Assembly (NCBI GenBank): GCA_050741915.1
Contig: JBOGEX010000049.1
Coordinates: 1-39,280, forward strand
DNA: 39,280 nucleotides
Direction: 5' to 3'
Source of the DNA: JACCTH01 sp050741915
Lineage (GTDB): Bacteria; Actinomycetota; Acidimicrobiia; Spongiisociales; ZC4RG35
Part shown: positions 16,821 to 25,720 of the stretch, one piece after another
How positions within the stretch are numbered: position 1 is the first letter of the stretch
How the letters are laid out: every line of letters starts with the position of its first letter
Translations under genes and position numbers: made by a program
The notes under the pieces: model-generated
Seen by the model: the letters and a program-made list of their open reading frames with translations, nothing else
Databases searched by the model: none
Told to the model about the DNA's origin: nothing

Positions 16821-18620
16821 ATGGCGACTGAACCTGAAGCCCTCGAGCATGAGGAGGAAGGCAATCCGATCACGACTCGGCACGCGCTCAGACGGGCCAT
16901 TGTCGAGGCTCCGAGCCTTCGCCACGGTCTGATCACGACCGTGCTTCTCGCGGTATTGGGCACTATCGGGTCCCTGATCGTTCCCGTGATGGTGCAGCAA
17001 GTTGTCGACCGCGAATTGCTGTCCGAGGGCGGTCCCAACCTGACGAGCGTTCTTTGGCAGGGCGCGATCGCCATCGCTTTGCTCGTCATTGCCACGTTTC
17101 TCGCTCGCTCCGCAGTCTTTCGACTCAGCACCTTGACAGCCAATGGCCTAAAGGAACTGCGAGTAAAACTCTTCGACCATCTCCATCGGCTTTCGATCCT
17201 CCACGTTCAGTCGGAGAGGCGGGGAGCCCTGGTCTCTCGAGTCACAAGCGACATCACCACGATCCAGGAGTTCATGGAATTTGGTGGAGTAGGCATGCTG
17301 ATTGGAGTGGCTCAAGTACTCCTTGCCCTTGTAGTGATGTTCTTTTATCGATGGCAACTAGCAGCGTTGGTGTCGCTCGGCGTAATCATCTACATCGTGA
17401 TGTTGCTCTTCTTTCAGAGCCTTCTCCAGCGAGCTCACGATCAGGTGCGCGAGAAGGTGGCCGATTCGCTTTCAGTAATCGGCGAGGCGATCACGGGCCT
17501 GCCGGTGATTCGAGCCCATGGAGTAGAGGAGAGCACTCTCGCCCGAGTAAAGGCCACCTTGACCGCGCAGGTTCGAGCTGAGCACCGAGCGTTCAAGCTC
17601 TCTGCCCTGCTATTCGCTTCCGCGGAGCTCTTCGCAGCCGGGATAACCGCCACGGTCATTGGAGTCGGGATCTTGCTGGGAGCGGCAGAGGGGACTTCGG
17701 CTGGCGTACTGTTGGCGTTTCTCTTCCTGGTCAATCTCATGATCGACCCGGTGCAAACTCTGGTGGAGACCATCGATCAGGCTCAGCGGGCAGCGGCTGG
17801 GCTTCGTCGAGTTTTGCGGGTTCTCGACACGCCCATCGACATCCCCGACCCAGTCGACGGAGTGGAGCTCCGCCCCGGTCCGTTGGACATGCGGATGACT
17901 GACGTCACCTATCGGTACCCGAATGGACCGGTTGTGCTCACGAAGATGAACGTCGAGATTCCTTCGGGCAAGAGAGTGGCAGTCGTAGGACAAACCGGGT
18001 CGGGCAAAACCACTTTCGCCAAGTTGGTTGCGCGGCTCCTCGCTCCTGACTCCGGTGGCATCGAGATAGGCGGCATTTCGCTGCCGACTATTCGGTTCGC
18101 CTCCTTGCGACAGCGCGTCGCCTTTGTTCCCCAGGAGGGATTCCTCTTCAACACCAGCATCGCCAACAACGTTCGCTATGGGGCGCCGGGCGCCACGGAT
18201 CAGGACATTCGCGACGCGTTTGCTCAGCTCGGCCTCGAAGCCTGGCTCGAGCGGACGCCATCCGGCCTGGAGACGGAAGTAGGGGAGCGAGGCACGAACC
18301 TTTCGGCCGGCGAGCGGCAACTGGTGGCACTGGTTCGAGCCTGGATTTCGAAGCCCGATTTGTTAGTGCTCGACGAAGCCACCTCCGCCGTCGATCCGTT
18401 CCTCGAGGTGTCGCTCCGCCGAGCCATCGAACGTTTGACCACCGGCCGGACCTCGATCACCGTGGCCCACCGCCTCTCGACGGCCGAGGCCTCCGACGAA
18501 GTGCTGGTCTTCGACCACGGCGGTCTGGTCGAGCGCGGAAACCACCATGAACTCCTCGCTAGCAAGGGCGTGTACACCAAGCTCTACGCCGACTGGGACC
18601 GCGGCGCCAAAACCGCCTAA
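16821..18620 (+). CDS. ABC exporter half-transporter with the catalytic Walker B site
   Basis: A 599-residue partner of the preceding gene, starting at the base right after its stop codon. It has six membrane helices (about 35-320) and a nucleotide-binding domain with Walker A GQTGSGKTT, Walker B LLVLDEATSAVD with the catalytic Glu, and H-loop VAHRLS. Its signature is altered to LSAGERQL. In heterodimeric exporters the weak signature faces the weak Walker B of the partner, so the two genes together predict one catalytic and one degenerate ATP site. The transmembrane segment contains the family's EFMEFGGVGMLIG and LIDPVQTLVE regions. The substrate is unknown. Confidence 0.9.
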   Translation: MATEPEALEHEEEGNPITTRHALRRAIVEAPSLRHGLITTVLLAVLGTIGSLIVPVMVQQVVDRELLSEGGPNLTSVLWQGAIAIALLVIATFLARSAVFRLSTLTANGLKELRVKLFDHLHRLSILHVQSERRGALVSRVTSDITTIQEFMEFGGVGMLIGVAQVLLALVVMFFYRWQLAALVSLGVIIYIVMLLFFQSLLQRAHDQVREKVADSLSVIGEAITGLPVIRAHGVEESTLARVKATLTAQVRAEHRAFKLSALLFASAELFAAGITATVIGVGILLGAAEGTSAGVLLAFLFLVNLMIDPVQTLVETIDQAQRAAAGLRRVLRVLDTPIDIPDPVDGVELRPGPLDMRMTDVTYRYPNGPVVLTKMNVEIPSGKRVAVVGQTGSGKTTFAKLVARLLAPDSGGIEIGGISLPTIRFASLRQRVAFVPQEGFLFNTSIANNVRYGAPGATDQDIRDAFAQLGLEAWLERTPSGLETEVGERGTNLSAGERQLVALVRAWISKPDLLVLDEATSAVDPFLEVSLRRAIERLTTGRTSITVAHRLSTAEASDEVLVFDHGGLVERGNHHELLASKGVYTKLYADWDRGAKTA

Positions 18621-18690
18621 AAGCGAACCCTGGTTTGTTAGCCGGCGAAACCGATGACTGCGGCCCACAGAACGGATCGAGCAGGATGAA

Positions 18691-19602
18691 GTGCGACGGT
18701 TTCTGATCGACACAGACACCGCCTCCGATGACGCCGTGGCCTTGGTCATGGCGCTCAAGCATCCGGGCGTTCGGATCGAAGCGATCACCGTCGTGGCCGG
18801 CAACGTCCCCCTCGGCCAAGCGGTACAGAACGCGCTCTACACGGTCGAGTTGTGCGGTTCGAAAGCGCCGGTCTATGCCGGGGCCTCAGCACCGCTCGCA
18901 CGACCACTAGAGACCGCCCAATTTGTCCACGGCCAGGATGGCATGGGCGACTGCGGCCTTCCCCTGTCGGGACGAAAGCCGATGGCAGGCGAGGCTGTCG
19001 ACATCATGACCAGAAAAATCGGCGATCATCCCGGCGATATCACGTTGGTCACGCTGGGACCGCTCACCAACGTGGCGATCGCATTGGAGAGGGATCCTTC
19101 GTTGGCCAACAGGGTCGCCGGCTGCGTGATCATGGGGGGCACCGGCCGCGGGCCTGGCAACGTCGGAGACAACGCCGAGTTCAACATCTGGGTCGACCCT
19201 GAGGCGGCCAGGATCGTCTTTGAGTCGGGGATGCCGATCAAGCTGGTGGGTTGGGATATCTCCACCAGGTTCGCCACCTTCGGACCCGAGGAGGCGAAAG
19301 CGCTGCGGGATATCGGCACCGATCTCGCCCGGTTCTGCATCGACATCCAGGCGACATTGACCAAGTACGCGATCGAGGTGGCGGATCTAGAGGGCTTTGA
19401 TCTACCGGACCCGATCGCCATGGCGATCGCACTGCAACCGGAAGTCGCCAGCAGCACTCAATCGGTCCACATCGCCGTCGGGACGGGACCCTCCGATCGG
19501 GGGGCGACGGTTATCGATCAATCGCGGGACCCGAACGTCGAAATGGTCACAGAGGCCGACCGGGGGAGCTTCCTGGAACTACTACGGGCGGCGGTGTCTT
19601 AG
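18691..19602 (+). CDS. inosine/uridine-preferring type nucleoside hydrolase
   Basis: A 303-residue enzyme of the IUNH family, which cleaves ribonucleosides into base and ribose for salvage. The N-terminal calcium-binding motif reads FLIDTDTASDDAVALVMAL, a small variation of DTDPGxDDA with the key Asp residues kept. LVTLGPLTNVAIAL, VIMGGTGRGPGNV and AEFNIWVDPEAA follow in the family order, and the last metal Asp or active-site His region lies around GWDIS and DLPDPIAM. The GTG at 18691 is preceded by AGGATGA. The stop overlaps the convergent polymerase gene by four bases. Substrate preference cannot be told from the sequence. Confidence 0.9.
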   Translation: MRRFLIDTDTASDDAVALVMALKHPGVRIEAITVVAGNVPLGQAVQNALYTVELCGSKAPVYAGASAPLARPLETAQFVHGQDGMGDCGLPLSGRKPMAGEAVDIMTRKIGDHPGDITLVTLGPLTNVAIALERDPSLANRVAGCVIMGGTGRGPGNVGDNAEFNIWVDPEAARIVFESGMPIKLVGWDISTRFATFGPEEAKALRDIGTDLARFCIDIQATLTKYAIEVADLEGFDLPDPIAMAIALQPEVASSTQSVHIAVGTGPSDRGATVIDQSRDPNVEMVTEADRGSFLELLRAAVS

Positions 19603-20522
19603 GTTCTCCCGAACCGATCGAACTCCGGCAAGTCGACCCCAGACTGAGCGATCAAGTCCTCCACCGCGGCCACGGCCGGCGTCAGGTCCAACGGAGCCGC
19701 CTCAGCCCACGGGTCGTCGGCCAGGTCGAAGCGGCGCAAGCGAAACCCGTCCGGTTCGGTGGTGTCAAGGGCGTTCCAATCGATGGGCATGGCGATGGAG
19801 GCTCCCGGACGGGGTCGCAGCGAATAAGGACAGACGGCGGTCGGGCCGAAGTGGTTTCGCATCCAGTCGACGAACACCCTGCCTTTGCGCTCCTTCTTGA
19901 GGAACTCAACCGTCATCTCCTCGTCATGGCTCCGTGCCAGGAGAGTTGCGGCCGCTTGAGCGAAGCGGCTCATCTCGTCGAAGCTGATCGTCGGTTGGAG
20001 TGGAGTGACCAGGTGAAAACCCTTCGAACCCGAGGTCATCAGCCAGGTGGGGACGTCGAGTGCCGCCAGGAGCTCAGCGGTGGCCCGGGCGGCGAAGCGG
20101 ACTCCTTCGAGATCGCCCTCGGAAGGATCGAGGTCGAAGACCATGCGATCGGGGTGCTCGAGATGAGAGGCTCGAAAGCCCGGGATGTGGAACGTGATGG
20201 TGTTTTGATTGGCGAGGTAAGCGAGCCCCTTTTCGTCACGGATGACGGGGTAGTTCACGGTCCCGTCTTGCTTGGCGAGTTCGATCCGTTCGATGTAGTC
20301 GGGAAAGCCCTTCCCGGCGTGCTTCTGCATGAAACCCTGCTTGTCGATTCCCTGCGGAAACCGCTGAATGGTCAAGGGGCGGTCGATCAAGTGGGGGAGC
20401 ATCACCTTCGCCACCCGGTGGTAGTACTCGGCGACCTCGCCTTTGGTCACCCCCGAATCGGGGAACAGAACCTTCTCGGGATGGGATACGACAACCAGAG
20501 AAAGGATTCTCCCACCTAGCAT
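19599..20522 (-). CDS. LigD-type polymerase/primase domain protein
   Basis: A 307-residue stand-alone version of the polymerase domain found in DNA ligase D. Seen are VSHPEKVLFPDSGVTKGEVAEYY at the start, GFMQKHAGKGFPDYIERI, the catalytic pair in MVFDLDPSEG, SGSKGFHLVTPL and RVFVDWMRNHFGPTAVCPYSLR. Such proteins in mycobacteria (PolD/Prim-PolC type) add ribonucleotides in end joining or gap repair. No ligase, nuclease or Ku gene is present here, so end joining is not shown. The ATG at 20522 was chosen because upstream residues lack similarity; the divergent kgd start is only eight bases away. It overlaps the convergent nucleoside hydrolase gene by four bases. Confidence 0.87.
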   Translation of the reverse strand: MLGGRILSLVVVSHPEKVLFPDSGVTKGEVAEYYHRVAKVMLPHLIDRPLTIQRFPQGIDKQGFMQKHAGKGFPDYIERIELAKQDGTVNYPVIRDEKGLAYLANQNTITFHIPGFRASHLEHPDRMVFDLDPSEGDLEGVRFAARATAELLAALDVPTWLMTSGSKGFHLVTPLQPTISFDEMSRFAQAAATLLARSHDEEMTVEFLKKERKGRVFVDWMRNHFGPTAVCPYSLRPRPGASIAMPIDWNALDTTEPDGFRLRRFDLADDPWAEAAPLDLTPAVAAVEDLIAQSGVDLPEFDRFGRT

Positions 20523-20530
20523 CCCCGAGG

Positions 20531-23500
20531 GTGAGTGACACCGAGGTGCCGGGGCTCGAACCCGCGGCTTTTGGCTCCAATCTGTGGATGGTCGACGAGA
20601 TCTACCAGCGGTTTCTCGATGACCCGGAGACGGTTTCGGAATCGTGGCGGGCATATTTCAACGGCCAGGACGCTCCACTGCCTGAGGACCCGGCTGCGGA
20701 GCCCGCCGCTGCGAAAGAGGCACCAAAATCGCCGGCTCCGCCAACCCCCGGACCTGGTCCCGCGGCCGAGCCGCAAACATCCTCTCTAGTCACGAAATCT
20801 GGCAAGGATGCGGTGCTTCTGCGGGGACCAGCGGCGGTGGTCGCCGAGCGGATGGAGGCCAGCCGCGAGATCCCGACCGCCACTTCGGTCCGCAATGTCC
20901 CGGCGAAGCTGCTCGAGGTCAATCGCCTCATCATCAACAATCAGCTCAGGCGACTGACCCAAGGCGGGAAGATCAGCTTTACCCATCTCATCGGCTACGC
21001 GGTCTCGCGGGCTTTCAAGGAGCTACCGCACCTCAATGTCGCCTTCGCGGAGATCGACGGGAAGCCCCATCTGATCCGGTATCCGCACGTCAATCTCGGC
21101 CTGGCGATCGACGTGGAGCGGAAGGACGGGTCGCGCGGCCTCGTTGTTCCCAACATCAAGGAAGCCGACACCCTGGACTTCAAATTGTTCTGGCACAAAT
21201 ACGAAGAGCTGGTCGAGAAGGCCCGTTCCAACCGGCTTATGCCAGACGAGTTCGCCGGCACGACCGTCACCCTCACCAATCCCGGCACGATCGGCACGGT
21301 ACAAAGCGTTCCGCGCCTAATGCCCGACCAGGGCGTGATCGTGGGCGTCGGGGCAATCACCTACCCACCCGAGTTCCATGGTGCCGATGCCGGATTCATC
21401 GCCCGGCAAGGCATCGGACGCGTCGTCACGCTTACTTCGACATATGACCACCGCGTGATCCAGGGGGCGCAATCAGGTGAGCTGCTCGCCCGCGTCCATG
21501 AGCTGCTCCTAGGCGAAGGTGGCTTCTACGACGAGGTCTTCGCCGCTCTCTCGATTCCTTACACCCCCGCTCGTTGGGCGATAGACGACAACCCACCTCT
21601 GGGTAGCCCTCATTGGGCCGAGAAGCAAGCCAACGTCTTTCGCTTGATCAACGCCTTCCGAGTGCGAGGGCATCTCATCGCTGATCTCGATCCCCTCCGC
21701 CAGCACCCGCCCCGTCTTTACTCCGAGCTCGATCCCCTCTTCTACGGGCTGACTATCTGGGACCTCGACCGCGAGTTCGCCACCGGCGGTATGGCCGGGG
21801 CGCAGATGATGACCCTGGCCAAGATCCTCGCCCGGCTCCGCGACGCCTATTGCCGGACGGCGGGCATCGAGTACATGCACATGCAGGAGACGGAGCAAAA
21901 ACGCTGGATCCAGGAGCGCTCTGAGGTGCCCCGCATCGATCTCGAACGCGAAGAAAAGATCCGCATCCTGCGCAAGCTCAATCAGGCGGAGGCCTTCGAG
22001 AAGTTCCTCCACACGAAGTATGTCGGACACAAGCGCTTCGGGCTCGAAGGCTCCGAGTCCGTCATCCCCATGCTCGACTCACTCCTCTCGGCAGCGGCGG
22101 GTGATGGAATGGAAGACGTCGTGATTGGGATGGCCCACCGCGGCCGCCTCAACATCCTTGCCAATGTCATCGGCAAGAGCTACGGCAAGATCTTCCGCGA
22201 GTTCGAAGGCGACCTCGATCCCGACACGACCGGTGGTTCCGGTGATGTCAAGTACCACCTCGGCGCTTCCGGCAAGTACGAAACGGCCGACGGATCGGTC
22301 ATCGGTGTGCAACTCGTCGCCAACCCGAGCCACCTCGAAGCGGTCGACCCGGTTCTGGAGGGGGTCGTGCGGGCCAAGCAGGAGAAGCGGGGTCCGAGCG
22401 GGCACACCCAGGTGCTCCCGATCCTTATCCACGGCGACGCCGCCTTCGCCGGCCAGGGCGTCGTGGCGGAGGTGTTCAACCTCTCCCAGCTTCGGGGATA
22501 TCGCACCGGGGGGACGGTCCATATCGTCATCAACAACCAGGTCGGTTTCACCACCTCCACCCTCGACGCTCGCTCCTCGTTCTACGCCACCGACGTCGCC
22601 AAGACCGTGGCCGCCCCCATCTTCCATGTCAATGGCGACGACCCCGAGGCCGTGGTCCGGGTTGCCCGCCTGGCGTTTGCCTTTCGACAGGCATTTCATC
22701 GCGACGTTGTCATCGACATGATTTGTTATCGCCGCCGGGGTCACAACGAAGGCGACGAACCGTCGTACACCCAACCGCTGATGTACAAGCTGATCGATCA
22801 GAAGCGGCCGGTTCGCAATCTCTACCTGGAGAGGCTCGTTGCCACCGGTCAGATCTCGATGGAAGAGGGCGAGGCGCTCATGGCCGAGTTCTCCGAGCTC
22901 CTGAACCAGGCCTTCGGCGAGACCCGGAGTTCGGCACCGGCGGGGCGGCCCAGTCAGGTGAAGCCGATGACCGACGACGAGCCCGAAACCGCCGTTGAGG
23001 AATCAGAGTTGAAGGAGATTCTCGCCTATCTGACCACGCCACCTTCGGACTTCGTCGTCCATCCCAAACTGCGCAAGGTGCTGGCCGAGCGAGCCTCCAC
23101 CTTCGAGATCGGGATCTTCGACTGGGGAATTGCCGAGGCCTTGGCACTAGGAGCGCTGGCCCGCGAAGGAGTGCCCGTCCGTTTGGCGGGCGAGGACTCT
23201 CGCCGCGGAACGTTCAGCCACCGCCATGCCGAGTTCACCGACTTCGACACCGGGCAGGAATGGACACCGCTGCAACTGTTGACGGCCGGCACTACACGGG
23301 TTCGGATCGTCGACTCACTGCTCTCCGAGTTTGCCGCGGTCGGATTCGAATACGGCTACTCGGTGGAGTGGAACGATGCTTTCGTGGCTTGGGAGGCACA
23401 GTTCGGCGACTTCGCCAACGGCGCCCAAGTGATTATCGATCAGTTCATTGCTGCCGGCGAGGCGAAATGGGGCCAGCAATCGGGACTGGTGCTGCTTCTC

Positions 23501-24130
23501 CCGCACGGGTATGAGGGCCAGGGCCCTGAGCATTCGAGTGGGCGCATCGAGCGCTTCCTCGGTCTCTGCTCTGACGAGAACATGCGAGTGGTTGTGCCTT
23601 CGACCACCGGTCAGTCCTTCCATCTGCTCCGACGACAGGCTCTGCTGCGGCCCCGCAAGCCGCTGATCGTTTTCACTCCCAAGTCCTTGTTGAGGACGAG
23701 AGAGTCCTTCTCATCCACCGAGACGATGAGCAATGGGCGCTTCGAGCCGGTGCTGGAGGATGAGGTGGCAACTAATGACGCCCGCCGGTTGGTGCTCTGC
23801 TCGGGCAAGGTGTATCACGACCTGGCTCGGTACCGATCGGAGGCCGGAATCGATGACGTAGCCATCGTTCGCCTCGCCCAGCTTTACCCGCTCGAACAGA
23901 ATCGCCTGACCGATCTTGCCAACCGTCATCCCGGGGCTGCTGTGGCCTGGTGCCAGGAGGAGCCAGAGAACATGGGCGCCTACCGGTTCCTCGCCAGCCA
24001 TCTCGAAGCCACCTTCGGCCGCGAGATCACCTATGCCGGTCGGGAAGCCTCCGCCTCCCCCGCCAGCGGTTCGGCCCGTACCCACACCGAGCAGCAGGAA
24101 AACCTGGTGCGGCGAGCGATCGCGGGCTGA
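20531..24130 (+). CDS. kgd: multifunctional 2-oxoglutarate decarboxylase/dehydrogenase (E2o-E1o fusion)
   Basis: A 1199-residue actinobacterial Kgd/OdhA protein that combines a succinyltransferase-like domain with the thiamine-diphosphate E1 domain of 2-oxoglutarate dehydrogenase. Seen are the N-terminal FGSNLWMVDEIYQRFLDDP, a Pro/Ala linker (about 45-85), the acyltransferase core with TYDHRVIQGAQSGEL (His near 307), and from about 360 the E1 part with GMAHRGRLN, GDAAFAGQGVV and INNQVGFTT for cofactor binding and HNEGDEP. There is no lipoyl domain, as in other Kgd proteins. In known relatives the enzyme works with a separate lipoyl E2 and FHA-domain regulator, neither of which is in this window. 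The GTG start at 20531 leaves only eight bases to the divergent gene. Confidence 0.95.
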   Translation: MSDTEVPGLEPAAFGSNLWMVDEIYQRFLDDPETVSESWRAYFNGQDAPLPEDPAAEPAAAKEAPKSPAPPTPGPGPAAEPQTSSLVTKSGKDAVLLRGPAAVVAERMEASREIPTATSVRNVPAKLLEVNRLIINNQLRRLTQGGKISFTHLIGYAVSRAFKELPHLNVAFAEIDGKPHLIRYPHVNLGLAIDVERKDGSRGLVVPNIKEADTLDFKLFWHKYEELVEKARSNRLMPDEFAGTTVTLTNPGTIGTVQSVPRLMPDQGVIVGVGAITYPPEFHGADAGFIARQGIGRVVTLTSTYDHRVIQGAQSGELLARVHELLLGEGGFYDEVFAALSIPYTPARWAIDDNPPLGSPHWAEKQANVFRLINAFRVRGHLIADLDPLRQHPPRLYSELDPLFYGLTIWDLDREFATGGMAGAQMMTLAKILARLRDAYCRTAGIEYMHMQETEQKRWIQERSEVPRIDLEREEKIRILRKLNQAEAFEKFLHTKYVGHKRFGLEGSESVIPMLDSLLSAAAGDGMEDVVIGMAHRGRLNILANVIGKSYGKIFREFEGDLDPDTTGGSGDVKYHLGASGKYETADGSVIGVQLVANPSHLEAVDPVLEGVVRAKQEKRGPSGHTQVLPILIHGDAAFAGQGVVAEVFNLSQLRGYRTGGTVHIVINNQVGFTTSTLDARSSFYATDVAKTVAAPIFHVNGDDPEAVVRVARLAFAFRQAFHRDVVIDMICYRRRGHNEGDEPSYTQPLMYKLIDQKRPVRNLYLERLVATGQISMEEGEALMAEFSELLNQAFGETRSSAPAGRPSQVKPMTDDEPETAVEESELKEILAYLTTPPSDFVVHPKLRKVLAERASTFEIGIFDWGIAEALALGALAREGVPVRLAGEDSRRGTFSHRHAEFTDFDTGQEWTPLQLLTAGTTRVRIVDSLLSEFAAVGFEYGYSVEWNDAFVAWEAQFGDFANGAQVIIDQFIAAGEAKWGQQSGLVLLLPHGYEGQGPEHSSGRIERFLGLCSDENMRVVVPSTTGQSFHLLRRQALLRPRKPLIVFTPKSLLRTRESFSSTETMSNGRFEPVLEDEVATNDARRLVLCSGKVYHDLARYRSEAGIDDVAIVRLAQLYPLEQNRLTDLANRHPGAAVAWCQEEPENMGAYRFLASHLEATFGREITYAGREASASPASGSARTHTEQQENLVRRAIAG

Positions 24131-24239
24131 CTTCTGTGAAGGTTTACGCGGGCCCGGGCCGCGAGGATCTTCACAGAACCCTGCGCCCCCGACTTCTGTG
24201 AAGGTTTGCGCGGGCCCGGGCCGCGAGGATCTTCACAGA
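24129..24239. repeat. two tandem 49-base hairpin repeats after kgd
   Basis: Copies at 24129-24177 and 24191-24239 differ at one base (A/G at 24146/24208). Each has outer arms TTCTGTGAAG and CTTCACAGA(A) and a GC-rich palindromic core containing GGCCCGGGCC. They start at the kgd stop codon, so they probably act as back-to-back transcription terminators or as 3' stabilising stems; a dispersed REP-like element is the alternative. No T-run follows. Confidence 0.8.
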
Positions 24240-24355
24240 TGCCGCTGGGTTGCCGCACCCTTGAAGGATGGCAATTTTTCGGTAACAACCCGTCGGACCT
24301 GGCAACTTGCCCTGCAAAGGGAGAGTCTTCCGGCCGGGGAGTAAACCGGGGGATC

Positions 24356-24471
24356 AGCCGGAGAAATCCGGAGGAGACGGCATCCGAGGGATCTGGAGAA
24401 CTCGGCAATGAGTTGGGCCGTAGCCGGAGAGATCCGGAGGAGACGGCATCCGAGGGATCTGGAGAACTCGG
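24356..24471. repeat. two tandem 50-base repeats with a GNRA-type stem-loop
   Basis: Copies at 24356-24405 and 24422-24471 match at 49 of 50 bases, with a period of 66. Each begins with the stem CCGGA/TCCGG; the single difference lies in its 4-base loop, GAAA in copy 1 (24363-24366) and GAGA in copy 2 (24429-24432), both of the GNRA class. A second possible stem, CCGAG/CTCGG, follows in each copy. The rest of 24240-24555 shows no gene I can support; open frames across the repeats are probably accidental. Confidence 0.75.
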
Positions 24472-24555
24472 AAGAGAATGCCGTCCCCTCCGGGTTTCCA
24501 TTATGGCGTCGTTGGCACGAATGCCAAGTGCGCCTTCGGGCTTATTCGCAACGTC

Positions 24556-25431
24556 CTAATCAGGCGGCGGGATGTAGCGGGCGCGGCGGAACTCACCGGC
24601 GCAGACCTCGATCTCCCAGGTCGAGCCCTTCTTGCAATCGAAGGCCGATTTCAGAGCCATCCCATGGCGTTCCATCCAATCAAGCAGAGCGGGGATGACA
24701 TCGCCATGCGAGCACAACACGGCATTGGTGCCCGCAAGCTGGCGACACAAATCGCGGGCGCCTTTGAATCCTTCGCCTTCAGCCAACTCACTGCGCTCTT
24801 CGATCTCGATGCCGAGCTTTTCGGCGAGAGGCTCCACCGTCTGCCGGCATCGGACATAGGGGCTGGTCAGGATTCGATCGAGGGGAAGGTTTGCCAGATT
24901 GCCGGCCAAACCCAGTGCTTGCTTCTCCCCCCGACTGCTCAAGGGGCGGAGGCGATCATCCTTCTTCCAATCGGAGCGGTTGCCGGCGGCACCGTGGCGG
25001 ACCAAAAACAGTGTCCCCGTCGATAGCACCGCCTGCGAATCGACCGCCGAAAGGATGTCCTTCTCCCTCGCGTAGGTGAGCTTGGCCATGGCCTCGTCGA
25101 GGCCCATCCACAGAACTGTGTCAACCTCTTCATTCGGCTGGAAGTCTGTCGATCGAGATGCTCGCATCGCAAACCAATGAACGAGCTTCTCTCCTCCCTC
25201 CACCGTGTACTGGCTCTGGCTGATCGTGCTGATGAGACGAGCTTCGACTCCCGTCTCTTCCTTCACCTCGCGCAAAGCAGTTTGCTCGGGCTCTTCTCCT
25301 GGATCCGATTTCCCCTTTGGCAATGTCCAATCGTCATAGCGCTGCCGGTGGATCACCAAAACTTCGGGTCCATCTGGAGTTGGGCGAAGGACCACACCTC
25401 CGGCGGCGATGACAATGTCAGGCTGGGGCAT
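24556..25431 (-). CDS. Nudix hydrolase fused to a histidine phosphatase (MutT1-like)
   Basis: A 291-residue protein with two enzyme domains. The N-terminal Nudix domain (about 1-130) has a complete Nudix box, GKSDPGEEPEQTAL followed by REVKEETGV. The C-terminal half (about 140-291) is a histidine-phosphatase domain with LVRHGAAG, LTSPYVRCRQT and CSHGDVIPALL, holding the catalytic His and partner residues. Mycobacterial MutT1 has the same architecture and removes 8-oxo-dGTP and dinucleoside polyphosphates; that activity is inferred here. The ATG at 25431 follows GAGG on the minus strand. A small zinc-ribbon gene lies 24 bases upstream on the same strand and may be co-transcribed. Confidence 0.9.
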   Translation of the reverse strand: MPQPDIVIAAGGVVLRPTPDGPEVLVIHRQRYDDWTLPKGKSDPGEEPEQTALREVKEETGVEARLISTISQSQYTVEGGEKLVHWFAMRASRSTDFQPNEEVDTVLWMGLDEAMAKLTYAREKDILSAVDSQAVLSTGTLFLVRHGAAGNRSDWKKDDRLRPLSSRGEKQALGLAGNLANLPLDRILTSPYVRCRQTVEPLAEKLGIEIEERSELAEGEGFKGARDLCRQLAGTNAVLCSHGDVIPALLDWMERHGMALKSAFDCKKGSTWEIEVCAGEFRRARYIPPPD

Positions 25432-25455
25432 CGATGCCCTCAGAGTACGTGTCTG

Positions 25456-25677
25456 TCAAAGATCAGAAGTATTGAGGCTGTGGCGCTCGAGGGTGAACCC
25501 GTCCTTGCGAGAAGCAGTGACGCCGGTGAGGTCCACACTCAGAGCTCCGCAAAAGCGACACACGCGCCTGATGATGCCGCCGCCAGCCTCGCTCCCGGGT
25601 CCGTAGCGATGGCGTCCCTCGCGACAAGCGGCCAAAGCTCGCCGTCGTGATGTCGCGTGGCGGGGAACCCGTGGCAT
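25456..25677 (-). CDS. small putative zinc-ribbon protein
   Basis: A 73-residue frame with CREGRHRYGPGSEAGG, then IRRVCRFCGALSVDLTG: one Cys-x3-His group and one CxxC pair that could bind a zinc ion. Short proteins ending in a CRxCGAxxVDLT-like motif occur in Actinobacteria as far as I recall, but I cannot name a family. The start at 25677 has no good ribosome-binding site, and the first 15 residues are basic and may not be translated. It lies between the E1 fusion gene and the MutT1-like gene, all on the minus strand. The metal-binding pattern is the main support. Confidence 0.45.
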   Translation of the reverse strand: MPRVPRHATSRRRALAACREGRHRYGPGSEAGGGIIRRVCRFCGALSVDLTGVTASRKDGFTLERHSLNTSDL

Positions 25678-25720
25678 GGCAAGAGATTAAACGCGACCAG
25701 GGTGGGAAAACCAGACTTCT

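Noticed and set aside
24129..24471. CRISPR-like array.
   Set aside because: Two different repeats with only two copies each, hairpin-rich and 49-50 bases long, with very short gaps and no cas genes.
24031..24501. 156-codon minus-strand frame with repeated peptide units across the kgd-mutT1 gap.
   Set aside because: The repetition is fully explained by the two tandem DNA repeats; there is no start signal and the upstream part overlaps kgd.
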